Notes: generated from the sequence alone by a model not told the origin. Counted from the stretch's first letter, positions 28,279 to 37,565 are shown. The stretch: 64,000 bases of DNA from Parapedobacter koreensis (GCF_900109365.1 NZ_FNZR01000004.1:364876-428875); one strand, 5' to 3'. Numbers and translations are program-made.

Positions 28279-28987
28279 CTGATGCTGCAAAGGTAAAGTC
28301 CTTTATGTATTTCACCAAGTCAGCCACCTGCCAGGCTTGTCCTACATGGAAGTTGCCGCTTTTTGTTCGCCGCAAACAGCTAAGGTGCGCCCCATTATCC
28401 AGTGCTTTGCCAAAGTCGTGTGCCAGCGAACGGATGTAGGTGCCTTTGCTGCATACCACCCTGAACTCAACATTTGGTAGGTCAATATTCAAGATTTCAA
28501 ACGCGTGAATATGTACAGTACGGGGTTTCACTTCCACAGTCTCGCCGCGCCGTGCTTTTTCATACACCCGCTCGCCATCCATTTTTACAGCTGAATGGGC
28601 AGGTGGCACCTGCTCAATTTTGCCAACGAAAGCGGTTGCCATTTTCCTGATTTGCTCGTCCGTAATACCCGATATGTCAAATCGCTGGTCAATATCGCGC
28701 TCCAAGTCATAGGATGGTGTGGTGGCACCCAACGTAATGGTGCCTGTATATTCCTTTTCCTGGGCCTGGAATTCGTCAATGCGCTTGGTGAATTTGCCCG
28801 TACAAACGATAAGCAAGCCGGTGGCTAAGGGATCAAGCGTACCTGCATGCCCCACTTTCACGTTCAAGGGCTTCATGGCACTGCGTATTTTCCGTATCAC
28901 ATCAAAGCTGGTCCACCGGAGCGGCTTATCGATCAACAGCACTTCGCCTTCAGCAAAGTTAAACGTTGGGCGGGAAATTTCCATCAT
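28256..28987 (-). CDS. truB: tRNA pseudouridine-55 synthase
   Basis: The 243-aa enzyme isomerises U55 in the T-loop of tRNAs. It has LLIDKPLRWTSFDV, the catalytic GHAGTLDPLATGLLIV motif (Asp), GTITLGATTPSYDLERD, GKIEQVPPAHSAVKMDGER and the KGTYIRSLAHDFG segment. There is no extra C-terminal PUA domain, consistent with its shorter length. The start overlaps the uppP stop by 4 nt, indicating coupled translation in the ftsX-to-ribF operon. Confidence 0.95.
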   Translation of the reverse strand: MMEISRPTFNFAEGEVLLIDKPLRWTSFDVIRKIRSAMKPLNVKVGHAGTLDPLATGLLIVCTGKFTKRIDEFQAQEKEYTGTITLGATTPSYDLERDIDQRFDISGITDEQIRKMATAFVGKIEQVPPAHSAVKMDGERVYEKARRGETVEVKPRTVHIHAFEILNIDLPNVEFRVVCSKGTYIRSLAHDFGKALDNGAHLSCLRRTKSGNFHVGQAWQVADLVKYIKDFTFAASDEDIQKS

Positions 28988-29778
28988 AAAATCTGCAAGC
29001 TGTGTCCGCTGACTAACAGGGCAATGATGATGCCACCTACAATAATCCGGTACCAGCCAAATGCCTTGAATCCATATTTGGAAACCACACCAATAAATGA
29101 TTTGATGGCAATGATGGCCACGATGAAGCCAATGGCATTTCCAATAATTAACTGGTTGATTTCCGATCCATTCAACGCATTCCCATTATCGAAGTAATCT
29201 TTCAGCTTGAGTATGGTGGCACCAAACATCATGGGGATGGCCAAAAAAAATGAAAATTCGGCAGCGGCCTTACGGGTAAGCTGCTGGGTCATGCCCCCTA
29301 CAATCGTGCTTGCCGACCGGGACATGCCGGGGATAAGTGCAAGGCATTGGAATAAGCCGATTTTCAGTGCCTGCCCATAGTTGATTTCATCGGAGTCATC
29401 GATGGAAGGTTTGTTGAACCACTTATCGACAAACAACAAGATAATCCCGCCAATGACGAGCGTGACGCCCACTACCAATGGGCTTTCAAGCAAACCATCG
29501 ATGGCGTCGCTGAATAAAAAACCCAGGATAACCGCTGGTATGGCCGCCACCACCAGCTTGTAGTAAAAAGTGAGCGACCGGAAAAAGCGTTTATAATACA
29601 ATACCAATACAGACAAAATGGTGCCCAGCTGGATAGCGATGGTAAACAACTTGACGAATGGGGTGGGAGATACCCCCATTAAAGCCGTCGCAATAATCAT
29701 ATGGCCGGTTGACGATACCGGCAGAAATTCAGTGAGGCCCTCCACAATGGCCAGCACAATCACTTCAAATAAGGTCAT
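28984..29778 (-). CDS. uppP: Undecaprenyl-diphosphatase
   Basis: This 264-aa integral membrane enzyme removes one phosphate from undecaprenyl pyrophosphate, recycling the lipid carrier for peptidoglycan and O-antigen; BacA family. Signatures are EGLTEFLPVSSTGHMII near the N-terminus and LIPGMSRSASTIVGGM in the middle, with about eight hydrophobic helices. It overlaps truB (28984-28987) and DUF3098 (29775-29778) by 4 nt each. Confidence 0.96.
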   Translation of the reverse strand: MTLFEVIVLAIVEGLTEFLPVSSTGHMIIATALMGVSPTPFVKLFTIAIQLGTILSVLVLYYKRFFRSLTFYYKLVVAAIPAVILGFLFSDAIDGLLESPLVVGVTLVIGGIILLFVDKWFNKPSIDDSDEINYGQALKIGLFQCLALIPGMSRSASTIVGGMTQQLTRKAAAEFSFFLAIPMMFGATILKLKDYFDNGNALNGSEINQLIIGNAIGFIVAIIAIKSFIGVVSKYGFKAFGWYRIIVGGIIIALLVSGHSLQIL

Positions 29779-30014
29779 TGACTGTTACCTGAATTTTTAG
29801 GCTTTATTAAAATGGATACTACACCCAGTGCAAAACCGATGACGACCACAAGGGGGGCGAGGGTAATCTTGGTAAAACTATAAATATCCGACGTACCCAT
29901 CATCAAAATAAAGCCCAGCAAAACGACTGCGATGCTGAGCAAGAAAAACTGGTAGTTCCGTTTGCCAAATACAAATGATGCCTTTTGGGACGGTTGTGAT
30001 TTTTTATAGGACAT
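29775..30014 (-). CDS. DUF3098 small membrane protein
   Basis: The 79-aa protein has a basic N-terminus (MSYKKSQPSQKASFVFGKRN) and two membrane helices (FFLLSIAVVLLGFILMMG and ITLAPLVVVIGFALGVVSI). It matches the DUF3098 family, which in Bacteroidota lies between ftsX and uppP as here. Function is unknown; constant linkage with envelope genes suggests a role at the division site or in lipid-carrier recycling, but that is inference. It overlaps uppP by 4 nt and follows ftsX by 9 nt. Confidence 0.85.
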   Translation of the reverse strand: MSYKKSQPSQKASFVFGKRNYQFFLLSIAVVLLGFILMMGTSDIYSFTKITLAPLVVVIGFALGVVSILIKPKNSGNSQ

Positions 30015-30023
30015 ATGCTGTGA

Positions 30024-30902
30024 TTATCTGTATAATTCGTTTGACTTTAGGCGCAGATACTTGCTGACGGCAAAATACGTGCTCAATCCCGAAATGAGGA
30101 TACCAAGCAAAGTTACGACAATAAATATGACAATAAATTCAAACCAATCGCGTAAAAACACCAATTCAGGGATTTCACGTTGCCCAAGGTGCAAGGTGAG
30201 TAAGAGCAATAAGATGGCAATGAGTGCGCCAAGCAAGCCATGCAAGACGCCATAGCCCAGAAAGGGCCGCCGGATGAATCCTTTGGTAGCACCTACCATC
30301 TGCATGCTTTTGATCAGGAACCGCTGGGAGTAAATGGCCAGGCGAATGGTGTTATTGATCAGTGCAACAGCAATGACCAGCAGTACCGCGGTAAACGCGA
30401 GGATGACAATGCCGATGGTACGGATATTTTTGTTGACCATGTCAATGAGTGACTCTTGGTAGACCACTTCCTTCACCATTTCATTGGCAGAGACTTTTTT
30501 GATGAATGTTTGGATACTGTCGGTATTGGCATATTCCGCTTTGAGGTAAATGTCAATGGAAGACAGCAGTGGGTTGTGACCCAAAAATTCAACAAAATCC
30601 TCACCCAATTCCTGAGACAGGTTGTTGGCTGCCAGTTCTTTGCTGATGTATTGTGACCGAAGCACATAAGGGTCGGATTCCAGTTCCTTTTGGAAGGCCA
30701 GCACATTCCCTTCCCCTGCGCCTTCATTCATGATGATATTGAGGACGATGTTCTCCTTCACATAATTGGATAAGTTTTTTGCATGTACGAGGATTAACCC
30801 CAAAAGGCCCGTCATCAGCAATACCAAGGCAATACTGATGACCGTGGATATGTATACCGATTTGGTCTTTTTCGAGGATGTACTTACTTCATATACTTCC
30901 AT
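30024..30902 (-). CDS. ftsX: Cell-division permease-like protein FtsX
   Basis: The 292-aa protein has the FtsX layout: a cytoplasmic N-terminus, a first membrane helix (STVISIALVLLMTGLLGLIL), a ~130-residue periplasmic domain with DPYVLRSQYISKELA and LGHNPLLSSIDIYLKAEYA, then three helices in the C-terminal FtsX domain (IVILAFTAVLLVIAVALINN, GVLHGLLGALIAILLLLLT, FIVIFIVVTLLGILISG). With FtsE it regulates cell-wall hydrolases at division; ftsE is not adjacent. It leads the ftsX-DUF3098-uppP-truB-ribF operon. Confidence 0.93.
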   Translation of the reverse strand: MEVYEVSTSSKKTKSVYISTVISIALVLLMTGLLGLILVHAKNLSNYVKENIVLNIIMNEGAGEGNVLAFQKELESDPYVLRSQYISKELAANNLSQELGEDFVEFLGHNPLLSSIDIYLKAEYANTDSIQTFIKKVSANEMVKEVVYQESLIDMVNKNIRTIGIVILAFTAVLLVIAVALINNTIRLAIYSQRFLIKSMQMVGATKGFIRRPFLGYGVLHGLLGALIAILLLLLTLHLGQREIPELVFLRDWFEFIVIFIVVTLLGILISGLSTYFAVSKYLRLKSNELYR

Positions 30903-30922
30903 ATGCCGTGGTGTTTTCGTTG

Positions 30923-30930
30923 CGAAAGTA
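30923..30930 (-). promoter_or_regulatory. Possible -7 element upstream of ftsX
   Basis: The minus strand reads TACTTTCG, one mismatch from TAnnTTTG, 20 nt upstream of ftsX. It sits between the efflux-operon terminator and ftsX, where a promoter is needed. Confidence 0.35.
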
Positions 30931-30957
30931 ACGAATTGCGTTGATATAAATGCAATT

Positions 30958-30988
30958 GGGCTGGCATAAATTCATTTTACGCCAGCCC
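30958..30988 (-). terminator. Hairpin at the end of the RND efflux operon
   Basis: GGGCTGGC (30958-30965) pairs perfectly with GCCAGCCC (30981-30988), and inner TAAA/TTTA can extend the stem. It is 15 nt past the RND stop and ahead of ftsX on the same strand. The T-tract is weak, so termination strength is uncertain. Confidence 0.65.
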
Positions 30989-31003
30989 GATTACCCCTCG
31001 TGT

Positions 31004-34000
31004 TTATTGCCAGCCGCCGCCCAGGGCTTTATATAGCGAGAGTTTGGTGATGGCTTTTTCCCTGCGGGTCTGTACCAGATTAATTTCCGCGTCGAGCACG
31101 TTCCGCTGGGCAGTAATGATATCCAGGTACGTGGCCCGCCCAGCCTTAAACAATTCATTAGCGGCATCCACAGCCATTAAAAGCGCATTCACCTCCTGAA
31201 TGTTGTGCGCGCGGCGTTGGTTGATGTAATCCTGGGCTTTCAAATTGGTTTGCACCTCTTTCCAGGCGTTTAAGACCGTTTTCTCGTAATCCTGGAAGGC
31301 CATTCCATATTCCGCACTGGCAGCCTCGTATGCTGATCGGATGGCACGCTGGTTGAATACCGGGGCGATGAAACCACCCAACAAGCCATAAGCGATAGAA
31401 GTAGGAGCCATAAGGAACTTATCAATAGCAAACGCTTGGAAGCCCACGTAAGGTGATAGCACCAGTGACGGTAGGAAAGCCGCTTTCGAAGCCTTCATAT
31501 CGGCATCGGAAGCAAGCAATTCCAATTGCGCCTGCCTCACATCGGGCCGGAGTGCTATCAGTTGGGTAGGAATACCTGCTACAAGGGAGTCCGTGAACGC
31601 ATCGGTCATCCATCCGGCGGTGTCCCGGGCAATTCCGCCATGGAAACGGCCCAATAAAAAATTTAGGTGGTTTTCAGCTGCAGTGATCTGTTGAAGAACT
31701 TCCTGTTCCTTACCCTTTGAATTATGCACTACGGCATTGAACTGCTGAACACCCAGCTCGTCGGCCCGGCCTGCATCTTTTTGTACGTTGATGATGGCCA
31801 GCGCCTCTTCTTGGAGGCCGATGTTTTTCCGTAAGATGGTCAGTTCATTGTCCAATGCCAGCAGATCATAGTATGCCAGCGTCACTTCCTCTATCAATGC
31901 CGTTTGTATCAGCTTGCGACCTTCATACGAGGCAAGAAACCGTTGGTAGGCAGCGCGTTTTTGGTTCTTCAGCTTTCCCCACAGATCGATTTCCCATGAC
32001 GTGCGCAAGCCGATGAAATAATCGGGTAGTGGATCTGGCAATTTTTCATCCTCATCGAGGTTATCCGAGAAGTTGGTGTCGTAGTTGCCAATGCCATCCA
32101 TGGTATAAAAGCCGTATTTCCGCAGGCCGGCTTCGGCCAATGCGTCTACTGAGGGGAATAGGCTGGCCTTCCTGAGCCTTAGGTTGGCACGGGCAATCTC
32201 CACTTGGTGGAGGGCCTTTTCCATGTCGGGGTTGTTGGCCAGTGCCGTATCGATAAGGTCCACCAAATTGGGGTCATTGAAGAAATTGCGCCAGCTGACA
32301 TATGCCGTGTTGGCCGTATCGGTATTGCCGTGGTAGCTGACGGGCAACGTGCGGTGCTGGTAGTCAGGTAGCTGCTTATTGGTTGAACAACTTGATAGCA
32401 AGATGAGGCAGCCGATGACTACCAAGCCTGCCGTGCCTACTTTGATCTTCTTTTTTTTCGAAGAAGCAAATAGTACGTACAGCCCGGGAATAACCATCAC
32501 GCCGATGAGCGTACCCACCACCATGCCTCCTACGGCAGTGGTGCCGATGGATCGGTTTCCCAGGGCACCTGCACCGGAAGCCATGGCCAGCGGGATGAGG
32601 CCCGCGACAAAGGCAAAGGACGTCATCAATATCGGGCGTAGGCGCGCCGCCGATCCCTCTATGGCTGCCTGCAATTGCGTAGCGCCCTGCTTGTGGCGAA
32701 GGATTGCATATTCCACGATGAGGATGGCATTCTTGCCCAGTAAGCCGATGAGCATGACGAGCGCTACCTGTGCATAGATGTTATTTTCAAGGCCCAGAAG
32801 CTTCAGGAAGAGGAATGCGCCGAACACCCCGGCCGGCAGCGAAAGGATGACAGGCAGTGGCAGGAGGAAGCTTTCGTATTGGGCAGCGAGGATGAGGTAG
32901 ACAAACAACAGGCAAAGCGCAAACACGTAGATAGCCTGGTTGCCCGATAGGATCTGCTCGCGCGTCATGCCTGACCATTCGATGCCGTAGCCTTGGGGCA
33001 ATGTGGCCGCAGCCACCCGCTCCACGGCTTCAATGACCTGCCCACTGCTATATCCCGGAGCAGCGTCGCCACTGATGAGGGCGGCAGCAAACATGTTGTA
33101 CCGGGTGACCTGCTCAGGCCCATATATCCGCTCCATGGTCACAAACGATGAATAAGGCACCATCTCGCCGCTGTCATTTTTTACATACAGCTTGAGCACA
33201 TCTTCGGGCTTTTCGCGATAGCCCGGCCCAGCCTGTACCATCACCTTGTACATTTGGCCAAACCGGATAAAATTTGTCGCATAGAAGCTGCCCATCAGGG
33301 TTTGCAGCGTGAGCATGGCGTTTTCCACACTGATACCCTTCTTAGCTGCAATGTCATAGTCTACCTCAATGAGGTACTGTGGAAACCGCGGGTCAAATGT
33401 CGAAAAGGCATTGCCCACTTCCGGCGCTTCTTCCAGGGCCATCATGAAATCTGAAAGCACATCCGCGGTGCGGTTGAGGTCGTCAGCCCCGGATCGATCG
33501 AGTAAGCGGAGTTCGAAGCCGCTGGAATTGCCGAATCCCGGCACCGTGGGTGGGGGAAAGTACTCGATACTGGCATCCATCAGGTGATCGGTATGTTCGT
33601 CGAGCCATGCAATGACATCATCTACGGATGCCTTGCGATCTTCCCACGCCTTTAGGTTGATCATGCCCATGCCGTAAGAAGCGCCGGACACCTCGGTCAC
33701 GATGCTGTATCCGGCGAGGGTAGATACGGTCTCTACAGCTTCATGCTGCCTGCTGATCGAATCGACCTGGTTGAGCACGGCAATGGTCCGGTCTACCGTG
33801 GCACCCGGCGGGGTGGTGACATTGATGTAAATCATCCCTTGGTCTTCGGTGGGGATGAATCCAGCGGGCAGGATGCTATTGGCTCCCCATGTGGCAATGA
33901 AGAACGCAACGAGCAAGCCCAAGGTCACGGTGCGCCTGCCCGCTATCTTGCCGATGAGACCCGCATACCGCATGGCGATCCGGTTGTACCAATTATTAAA

Positions 34001-35554
34001 CCGTTTGAAAAACGCGGCCAGCCATCCTTTCGGAGCGGCCTTGTCATGTGGCGACTTGAGAATGAGTGCACAGAGGGCCGGTGTCAATGTGAGTGCATTG
34101 ATGCCCGATATCACAATGGAGGCCGCTAATGTCAGCGAAAATTGCCGATAGAAAATGCCCACCGGACCGGAGAGAAACGCTACAGGTATGAATACCGCAG
34201 ACATCACCAGCGTGATGGCCACCACGGCACCACCGATTTCCTTCATCGCAGCCAGCGTCGCTTCCATGGGGGGTAGGTGCTCTTCCTCCATCTTGACATG
34301 CACGGCCTCTACCACCACAATAGCATTGTCTACGACGATACCGATGGCCAGTACCAACGCAAAGAGGGTCAGTAAGTTGATGGAAAAGCCCAGCAGTTGC
34401 ATGAAAAAGAGTGCACCAATAAGGCATACGGGCACCGCCAGGGCAGGTATCAACGTCGAGCGGAAATCTTGCAGGAAAATAAACACCACAAGAAAGACCA
34501 GCAGGAATGCTTCCACAAGGGTGCGGATGACTTCGCTGATGGAGGCGTCGAGAAAACGTGAAACGTCGTAGCTGACGGTATACTTCATGCCCGGTGGGAA
34601 TGAAGTTTCCTGTAGTTCAGTCATACGTTGCTTGACATTTTCAATAACTTCCTGCGCGTTCGAACCGGGCAGTTGCTTCATCATGATGGATGCCGATGGG
34701 CGGCCATCCGTGCGGGATTCCATTTCATAGTCCAACGAGCCGAACTCTACGTCAGCGATATCCCGGATGCGGAGGATCGAACCATCGGCATTGGCACGGA
34801 TGGGGACATTCCGGTATTGGTCGGGCTCCGAGAACTTGCCGGGGTAGCGCAGCACGTATTGTTGCATGTTTACCCGTTGGTCGGAGCCGATACCCGTCTG
34901 TCCGGGGGCAGCTTCTACATTTTGCGCACGCAGGGCGGCGATGACCTCTTCACTGGAAATATCGTATGCTGCCATCCGGTCGGGCTTGAGCCATACCCGC
35001 ATCGCATAATCGCGGGCACCCATGATTTGGGCAAACCCCACACCTTCGATGCGTTTCAGTTCTTTCAGGATATTGATATCGGTAAAGTTATAGATGAAAC
35101 GCTCATCCGCAGTCGGGTCGTCACTGAATACATTAAGGTACATCAGCATGCTGTTGACCTCTTTCTCCGTGGTCACACCGGCTTTGATGACTTCTTCCGG
35201 CAATTCGTCGAGTACCGTGGTTACCCGGTTTTGCACGTTTACGGCGGCGATATCCGGATCCGTGCCGACTTTGAAAAACACCTGGATCAGCGTCGTGCCA
35301 TTGTTGGTGGAGACGGAAGTCATGTACGTCATCCCGGCCACGCCATTGATGGCCCGTTCAAGCGGTATGGCCACGGCGTCTGTACATACTTCGGCATTGG
35401 CACCGGTATAGTTTGCAGTGACCACCACAGATGGGGGTACGATGTCCGGAAACTGGGTGACTGGTAAGGTGAATAAAGCGAGTATTCCCAATAAAGTGAT
35501 AAGCAATGAAATGACCAGCGACAGCACTGGCCTTTTAATGAATGTTTCGAGCAT
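31004..35554 (-). CDS. RND efflux pump (HAE1) fused to a TolC/NodT-type outer-membrane factor
   Basis: The single 1516-aa frame has two halves. Residues 1-~1035 are a complete AcrB-like proton-driven pump: start MLETFIKRPVLS, GIVVDNAIVVVEAVHV with the TM4 Asp pair, ATLAAMKEIGGAVVAITLV, LILAAQYESFLLPLPV, and GLLGKNAILIVEYA, ending in KKKKIK. Next is a hydrophobic stretch GLVVIGCLILLSSC with a lipobox whose Cys is residue 1056. Residues 1056-1516 are a full NodT-type outer-membrane factor (FNDPNLVDLIDTALANNP, GLRTSWEIDLWGKLKNQK, PDVRQAQLELLA, FKAGRATYLDIITAQRNVLD). Each part has its normal length. Cleavage by signal peptidase II would release a separate lipoprotein. It is downstream of the adaptor gene. 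Confidence 0.93.
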   Translation of the reverse strand: MLETFIKRPVLSLVISLLITLLGILALFTLPVTQFPDIVPPSVVVTANYTGANAEVCTDAVAIPLERAINGVAGMTYMTSVSTNNGTTLIQVFFKVGTDPDIAAVNVQNRVTTVLDELPEEVIKAGVTTEKEVNSMLMYLNVFSDDPTADERFIYNFTDINILKELKRIEGVGFAQIMGARDYAMRVWLKPDRMAAYDISSEEVIAALRAQNVEAAPGQTGIGSDQRVNMQQYVLRYPGKFSEPDQYRNVPIRANADGSILRIRDIADVEFGSLDYEMESRTDGRPSASIMMKQLPGSNAQEVIENVKQRMTELQETSFPPGMKYTVSYDVSRFLDASISEVIRTLVEAFLLVFLVVFIFLQDFRSTLIPALAVPVCLIGALFFMQLLGFSINLLTLFALVLAIGIVVDNAIVVVEAVHVKMEEEHLPPMEATLAAMKEIGGAVVAITLVMSAVFIPVAFLSGPVGIFYRQFSLTLAASIVISGINALTLTPALCALILKSPHDKAAPKGWLAAFFKRFNNWYNRIAMRYAGLIGKIAGRRTVTLGLLVAFFIATWGANSILPAGFIPTEDQGMIYINVTTPPGATVDRTIAVLNQVDSISRQHEAVETVSTLAGYSIVTEVSGASYGMGMINLKAWEDRKASVDDVIAWLDEHTDHLMDASIEYFPPPTVPGFGNSSGFELRLLDRSGADDLNRTADVLSDFMMALEEAPEVGNAFSTFDPRFPQYLIEVDYDIAAKKGISVENAMLTLQTLMGSFYATNFIRFGQMYKVMVQAGPGYREKPEDVLKLYVKNDSGEMVPYSSFVTMERIYGPEQVTRYNMFAAALISGDAAPGYSSGQVIEAVERVAAATLPQGYGIEWSGMTREQILSGNQAIYVFALCLLFVYLILAAQYESFLLPLPVILSLPAGVFGAFLFLKLLGLENNIYAQVALVMLIGLLGKNAILIVEYAILRHKQGATQLQAAIEGSAARLRPILMTSFAFVAGLIPLAMASGAGALGNRSIGTTAVGGMVVGTLIGVMVIPGLYVLFASSKKKKIKVGTAGLVVIGCLILLSSCSTNKQLPDYQHRTLPVSYHGNTDTANTAYVSWRNFFNDPNLVDLIDTALANNPDMEKALHQVEIARANLRLRKASLFPSVDALAEAGLRKYGFYTMDGIGNYDTNFSDNLDEDEKLPDPLPDYFIGLRTSWEIDLWGKLKNQKRAAYQRFLASYEGRKLIQTALIEEVTLAYYDLLALDNELTILRKNIGLQEEALAIINVQKDAGRADELGVQQFNAVVHNSKGKEQEVLQQITAAENHLNFLLGRFHGGIARDTAGWMTDAFTDSLVAGIPTQLIALRPDVRQAQLELLASDADMKASKAAFLPSLVLSPYVGFQAFAIDKFLMAPTSIAYGLLGGFIAPVFNQRAIRSAYEAASAEYGMAFQDYEKTVLNAWKEVQTNLKAQDYINQRRAHNIQEVNALLMAVDAANELFKAGRATYLDIITAQRNVLDAEINLVQTRREKAITKLSLYKALGGGWQ

Positions 35555-35592
35555 CTTACTGATTTTTGAAGCAAAGTGAGCTAATGATACGT

Positions 35593-36756
35593 TTATTGTG
35601 TTCCGCTTGCAGCCAATTGATTATCAGCCAAAGAAGTCATCTTCGGTGATATGGTCATGCCATCCCTTAAGTTTTGGACACCTTCAAACACGATGGTATC
35701 ACGGGCACTCAATCCATCTTCGACCAGGTAATAATGTCCGATACGTGGCCCTGCCCGGAAGGGTGTCATCACCAAGGTCTTCCCATCTTTCACTTTATAC
35801 ACATAGGTCCGGTCTTGGATTTCGAAGACTGATTTCTGGTGTACGGCCAGGTTTTCACCGCTTTGCAGGGGCACACCGACCTTGCCGGAGGCAGCGTGTT
35901 TAATCAATCCATCAGGATTGGGGAAAAGCGCCCGCAAGGATATGGTACCCGTTGTTTCTTCAAATTCATTTTCAGCAAATCCAGCAGTACCAGTGTACGG
36001 ATAAACGGTGCCATTCGCCAAGGTCAGCGTTACCGGCATGTTGAAGTCGACAGTGCGTATGTTGTCGTTGGCTACGATGCCGAGGTATTCTTGTTCGGAA
36101 ATGTCAAAATAAGCATAGACATTGCGCAAATCCGAGATGGAAGTCAGCAATGCGCCTTCATCCAGCAGACTCCCTTCCTTCAATGGGATGCGATCGATTC
36201 TACCCGTAAAAGGTGCACGGACGGTTGTGTAGGCCAGCTGTGCTTTGGCGTGCTGCAAGAGTGATTTGGCCTCTTTTATCTTGGATTCAGCCGCAGCCAA
36301 CTGGGCTTGTGCCACCTCCAAATCGGTTTTCGAAACAATATTTTTTTCGACGAGCAACTTCGTGCGATCGACTTCGAGGGAAATGGTTTTCCCATCGGCA
36401 ATGGCATTTTCGAGCACCGCTTCACAACGGGCCACGTCAGAAGCATATTCTGTATCGCTCAGTTTGAAGAGTGGCTGCCCTTGGGACACCTCACTTCCCT
36501 CGTCGATATAAATTTTCTCCAAAAATCCCCTAAGCCTACTGCGGATCTCGACATTTTTAAATGCTTGGATATTGGCCACGTAATCCTGGTGTATGGTGGT
36601 ATCCAATGCTTCCACTTCGATAACGGGCGTCGTCGTTATCGATTGTTGATCTGCCTGATCTTCCGTTTGTCCGCCGTCAACGGCGCATCCGCCCAATAAG
36701 CCAGCCAGTAAGCTGGATGCAAATAGCGGATAAATTAGCGTTAATTTAATATCCAT
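35593..36756 (-). CDS. RND efflux periplasmic adaptor (membrane-fusion lipoprotein)
   Basis: The 387-aa protein is a MexA/AcrA-type adaptor with a lipoprotein signal (LLAGLLGGCAV, lipobox LGGC). It has the lipoyl/barrel start VANIQAFKNVEIRSRLRGFLEKIYIDEGSEVSQGQPLF, a helical hairpin (EVDRTKLLVEKNIVSKTDLEVAQAQLAAAES), the second lipoyl half VRAPFTGRIDRIPLKEGSLL, and C-terminal barrels with VFEGVQNLRDGM. It is 38 nt upstream of the fused RND-OMF gene; together they encode a complete tripartite efflux pump in two genes. Confidence 0.94.
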   Translation of the reverse strand: MDIKLTLIYPLFASSLLAGLLGGCAVDGGQTEDQADQQSITTTPVIEVEALDTTIHQDYVANIQAFKNVEIRSRLRGFLEKIYIDEGSEVSQGQPLFKLSDTEYASDVARCEAVLENAIADGKTISLEVDRTKLLVEKNIVSKTDLEVAQAQLAAAESKIKEAKSLLQHAKAQLAYTTVRAPFTGRIDRIPLKEGSLLDEGALLTSISDLRNVYAYFDISEQEYLGIVANDNIRTVDFNMPVTLTLANGTVYPYTGTAGFAENEFEETTGTISLRALFPNPDGLIKHAASGKVGVPLQSGENLAVHQKSVFEIQDRTYVYKVKDGKTLVMTPFRAGPRIGHYYLVEDGLSARDTIVFEGVQNLRDGMTISPKMTSLADNQLAASGTQ

Positions 36757-36980
36757 GGTTTTTAGTTTATTTTAAAATAAAAGTCGTTTTCAGCACAAAG
36801 CGCCGCCATGCAATGCCCGCCTCGGGCATCACCCACCGGCGTTTAGCAATTGTCTCTCCCAAAAAAATACGGTTAATACGTTGGTAGCGTTATAACGATG
36901 AAGCTTGAAATAACATTAGCGCAAGGCTACGCCAGAATGTTGAAATGAAGTTGGACTCATCATTAAACGAATACTATACC

Positions 36981-37355
36981 TTAAAACGGTTTTAATCGAA
37001 AAAGAAAGGCATAATAACCTATTAGGTGCGATATTTTGGTATTCAGCCCTAAGCGGAGCTGTTGGTTGAAAATATCAACTATAGGTAACGGATTGAGTTC
37101 GATATGTTCCTTTGGTGGCGGAATGGAAATCCATTTTGAAGAGGCAGGCCGGTAATCGTCGTACTGGAAATCGCTCTCCCGTTTGTTTTCCTGTCCGGCG
37201 CAGGGAATATCCAGCAGGTCTTCGAGGAAGATCTCTACTAATGGCGTACCGTCGATTACTTGGCAAGAATCATCGCCATGTATATGCCCATCCTGGTGGA
37301 AGATCGTGTTGATGTAGGCAATTAATGCAAGAAAGTATAACAATCTCGTCAACAT
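36981..37355 (-). CDS. Unknown small secreted protein with a His/Asp-rich patch
   Basis: The 124-aa product (start at 37355, MLTRLLYFLALIAYIN) has a likely signal peptide followed by HQDGHIHGDDSC, a cluster of three His, four Asp and a Cys. A second region reads VEIFLEDLLDIPCAG, and the end is YYAFLFRLKPF. No family was recognised. The metal-ligand-like patch and the position upstream of an efflux operon (224 nt from the adaptor) suggest a metal- or stress-related envelope role, but this is speculative. An in-frame start at 37403 gives 140 aa and a less typical leader. Confidence 0.5.
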   Translation of the reverse strand: MLTRLLYFLALIAYINTIFHQDGHIHGDDSCQVIDGTPLVEIFLEDLLDIPCAGQENKRESDFQYDDYRPASSKWISIPPPKEHIELNPLPIVDIFNQQLRLGLNTKISHLIGYYAFLFRLKPF

Positions 37356-37531
37356 AATCGACGCTAAAATACACATTCTGCAATTAGTAATACTAATTAT
37401 CACTTTTTTGTTACTGGCAAGGTGGATTTGTTAATGATTTCGTAATGTCGACGAATTCTTTTTTGCCGTATGGTATTTGAGAAAATAACTTACAAACGCA
37501 AGCAGTCTTTCAACCATAAGCCAAAAAATCG

Positions 37532-37539
37532 TATTTTCG
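37532..37539 (+). promoter_or_regulatory. -7 element upstream of leuS
   Basis: TATTTTCG is one mismatch from TAnnTTTG, 26 nt upstream of ATG 37566. It lies inside the longer reading frame from 37470, favouring the shorter leuS start. Confidence 0.4.
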
Positions 37540-37565
37540 CCGTCTTTATACAATACCTTGTTTCT

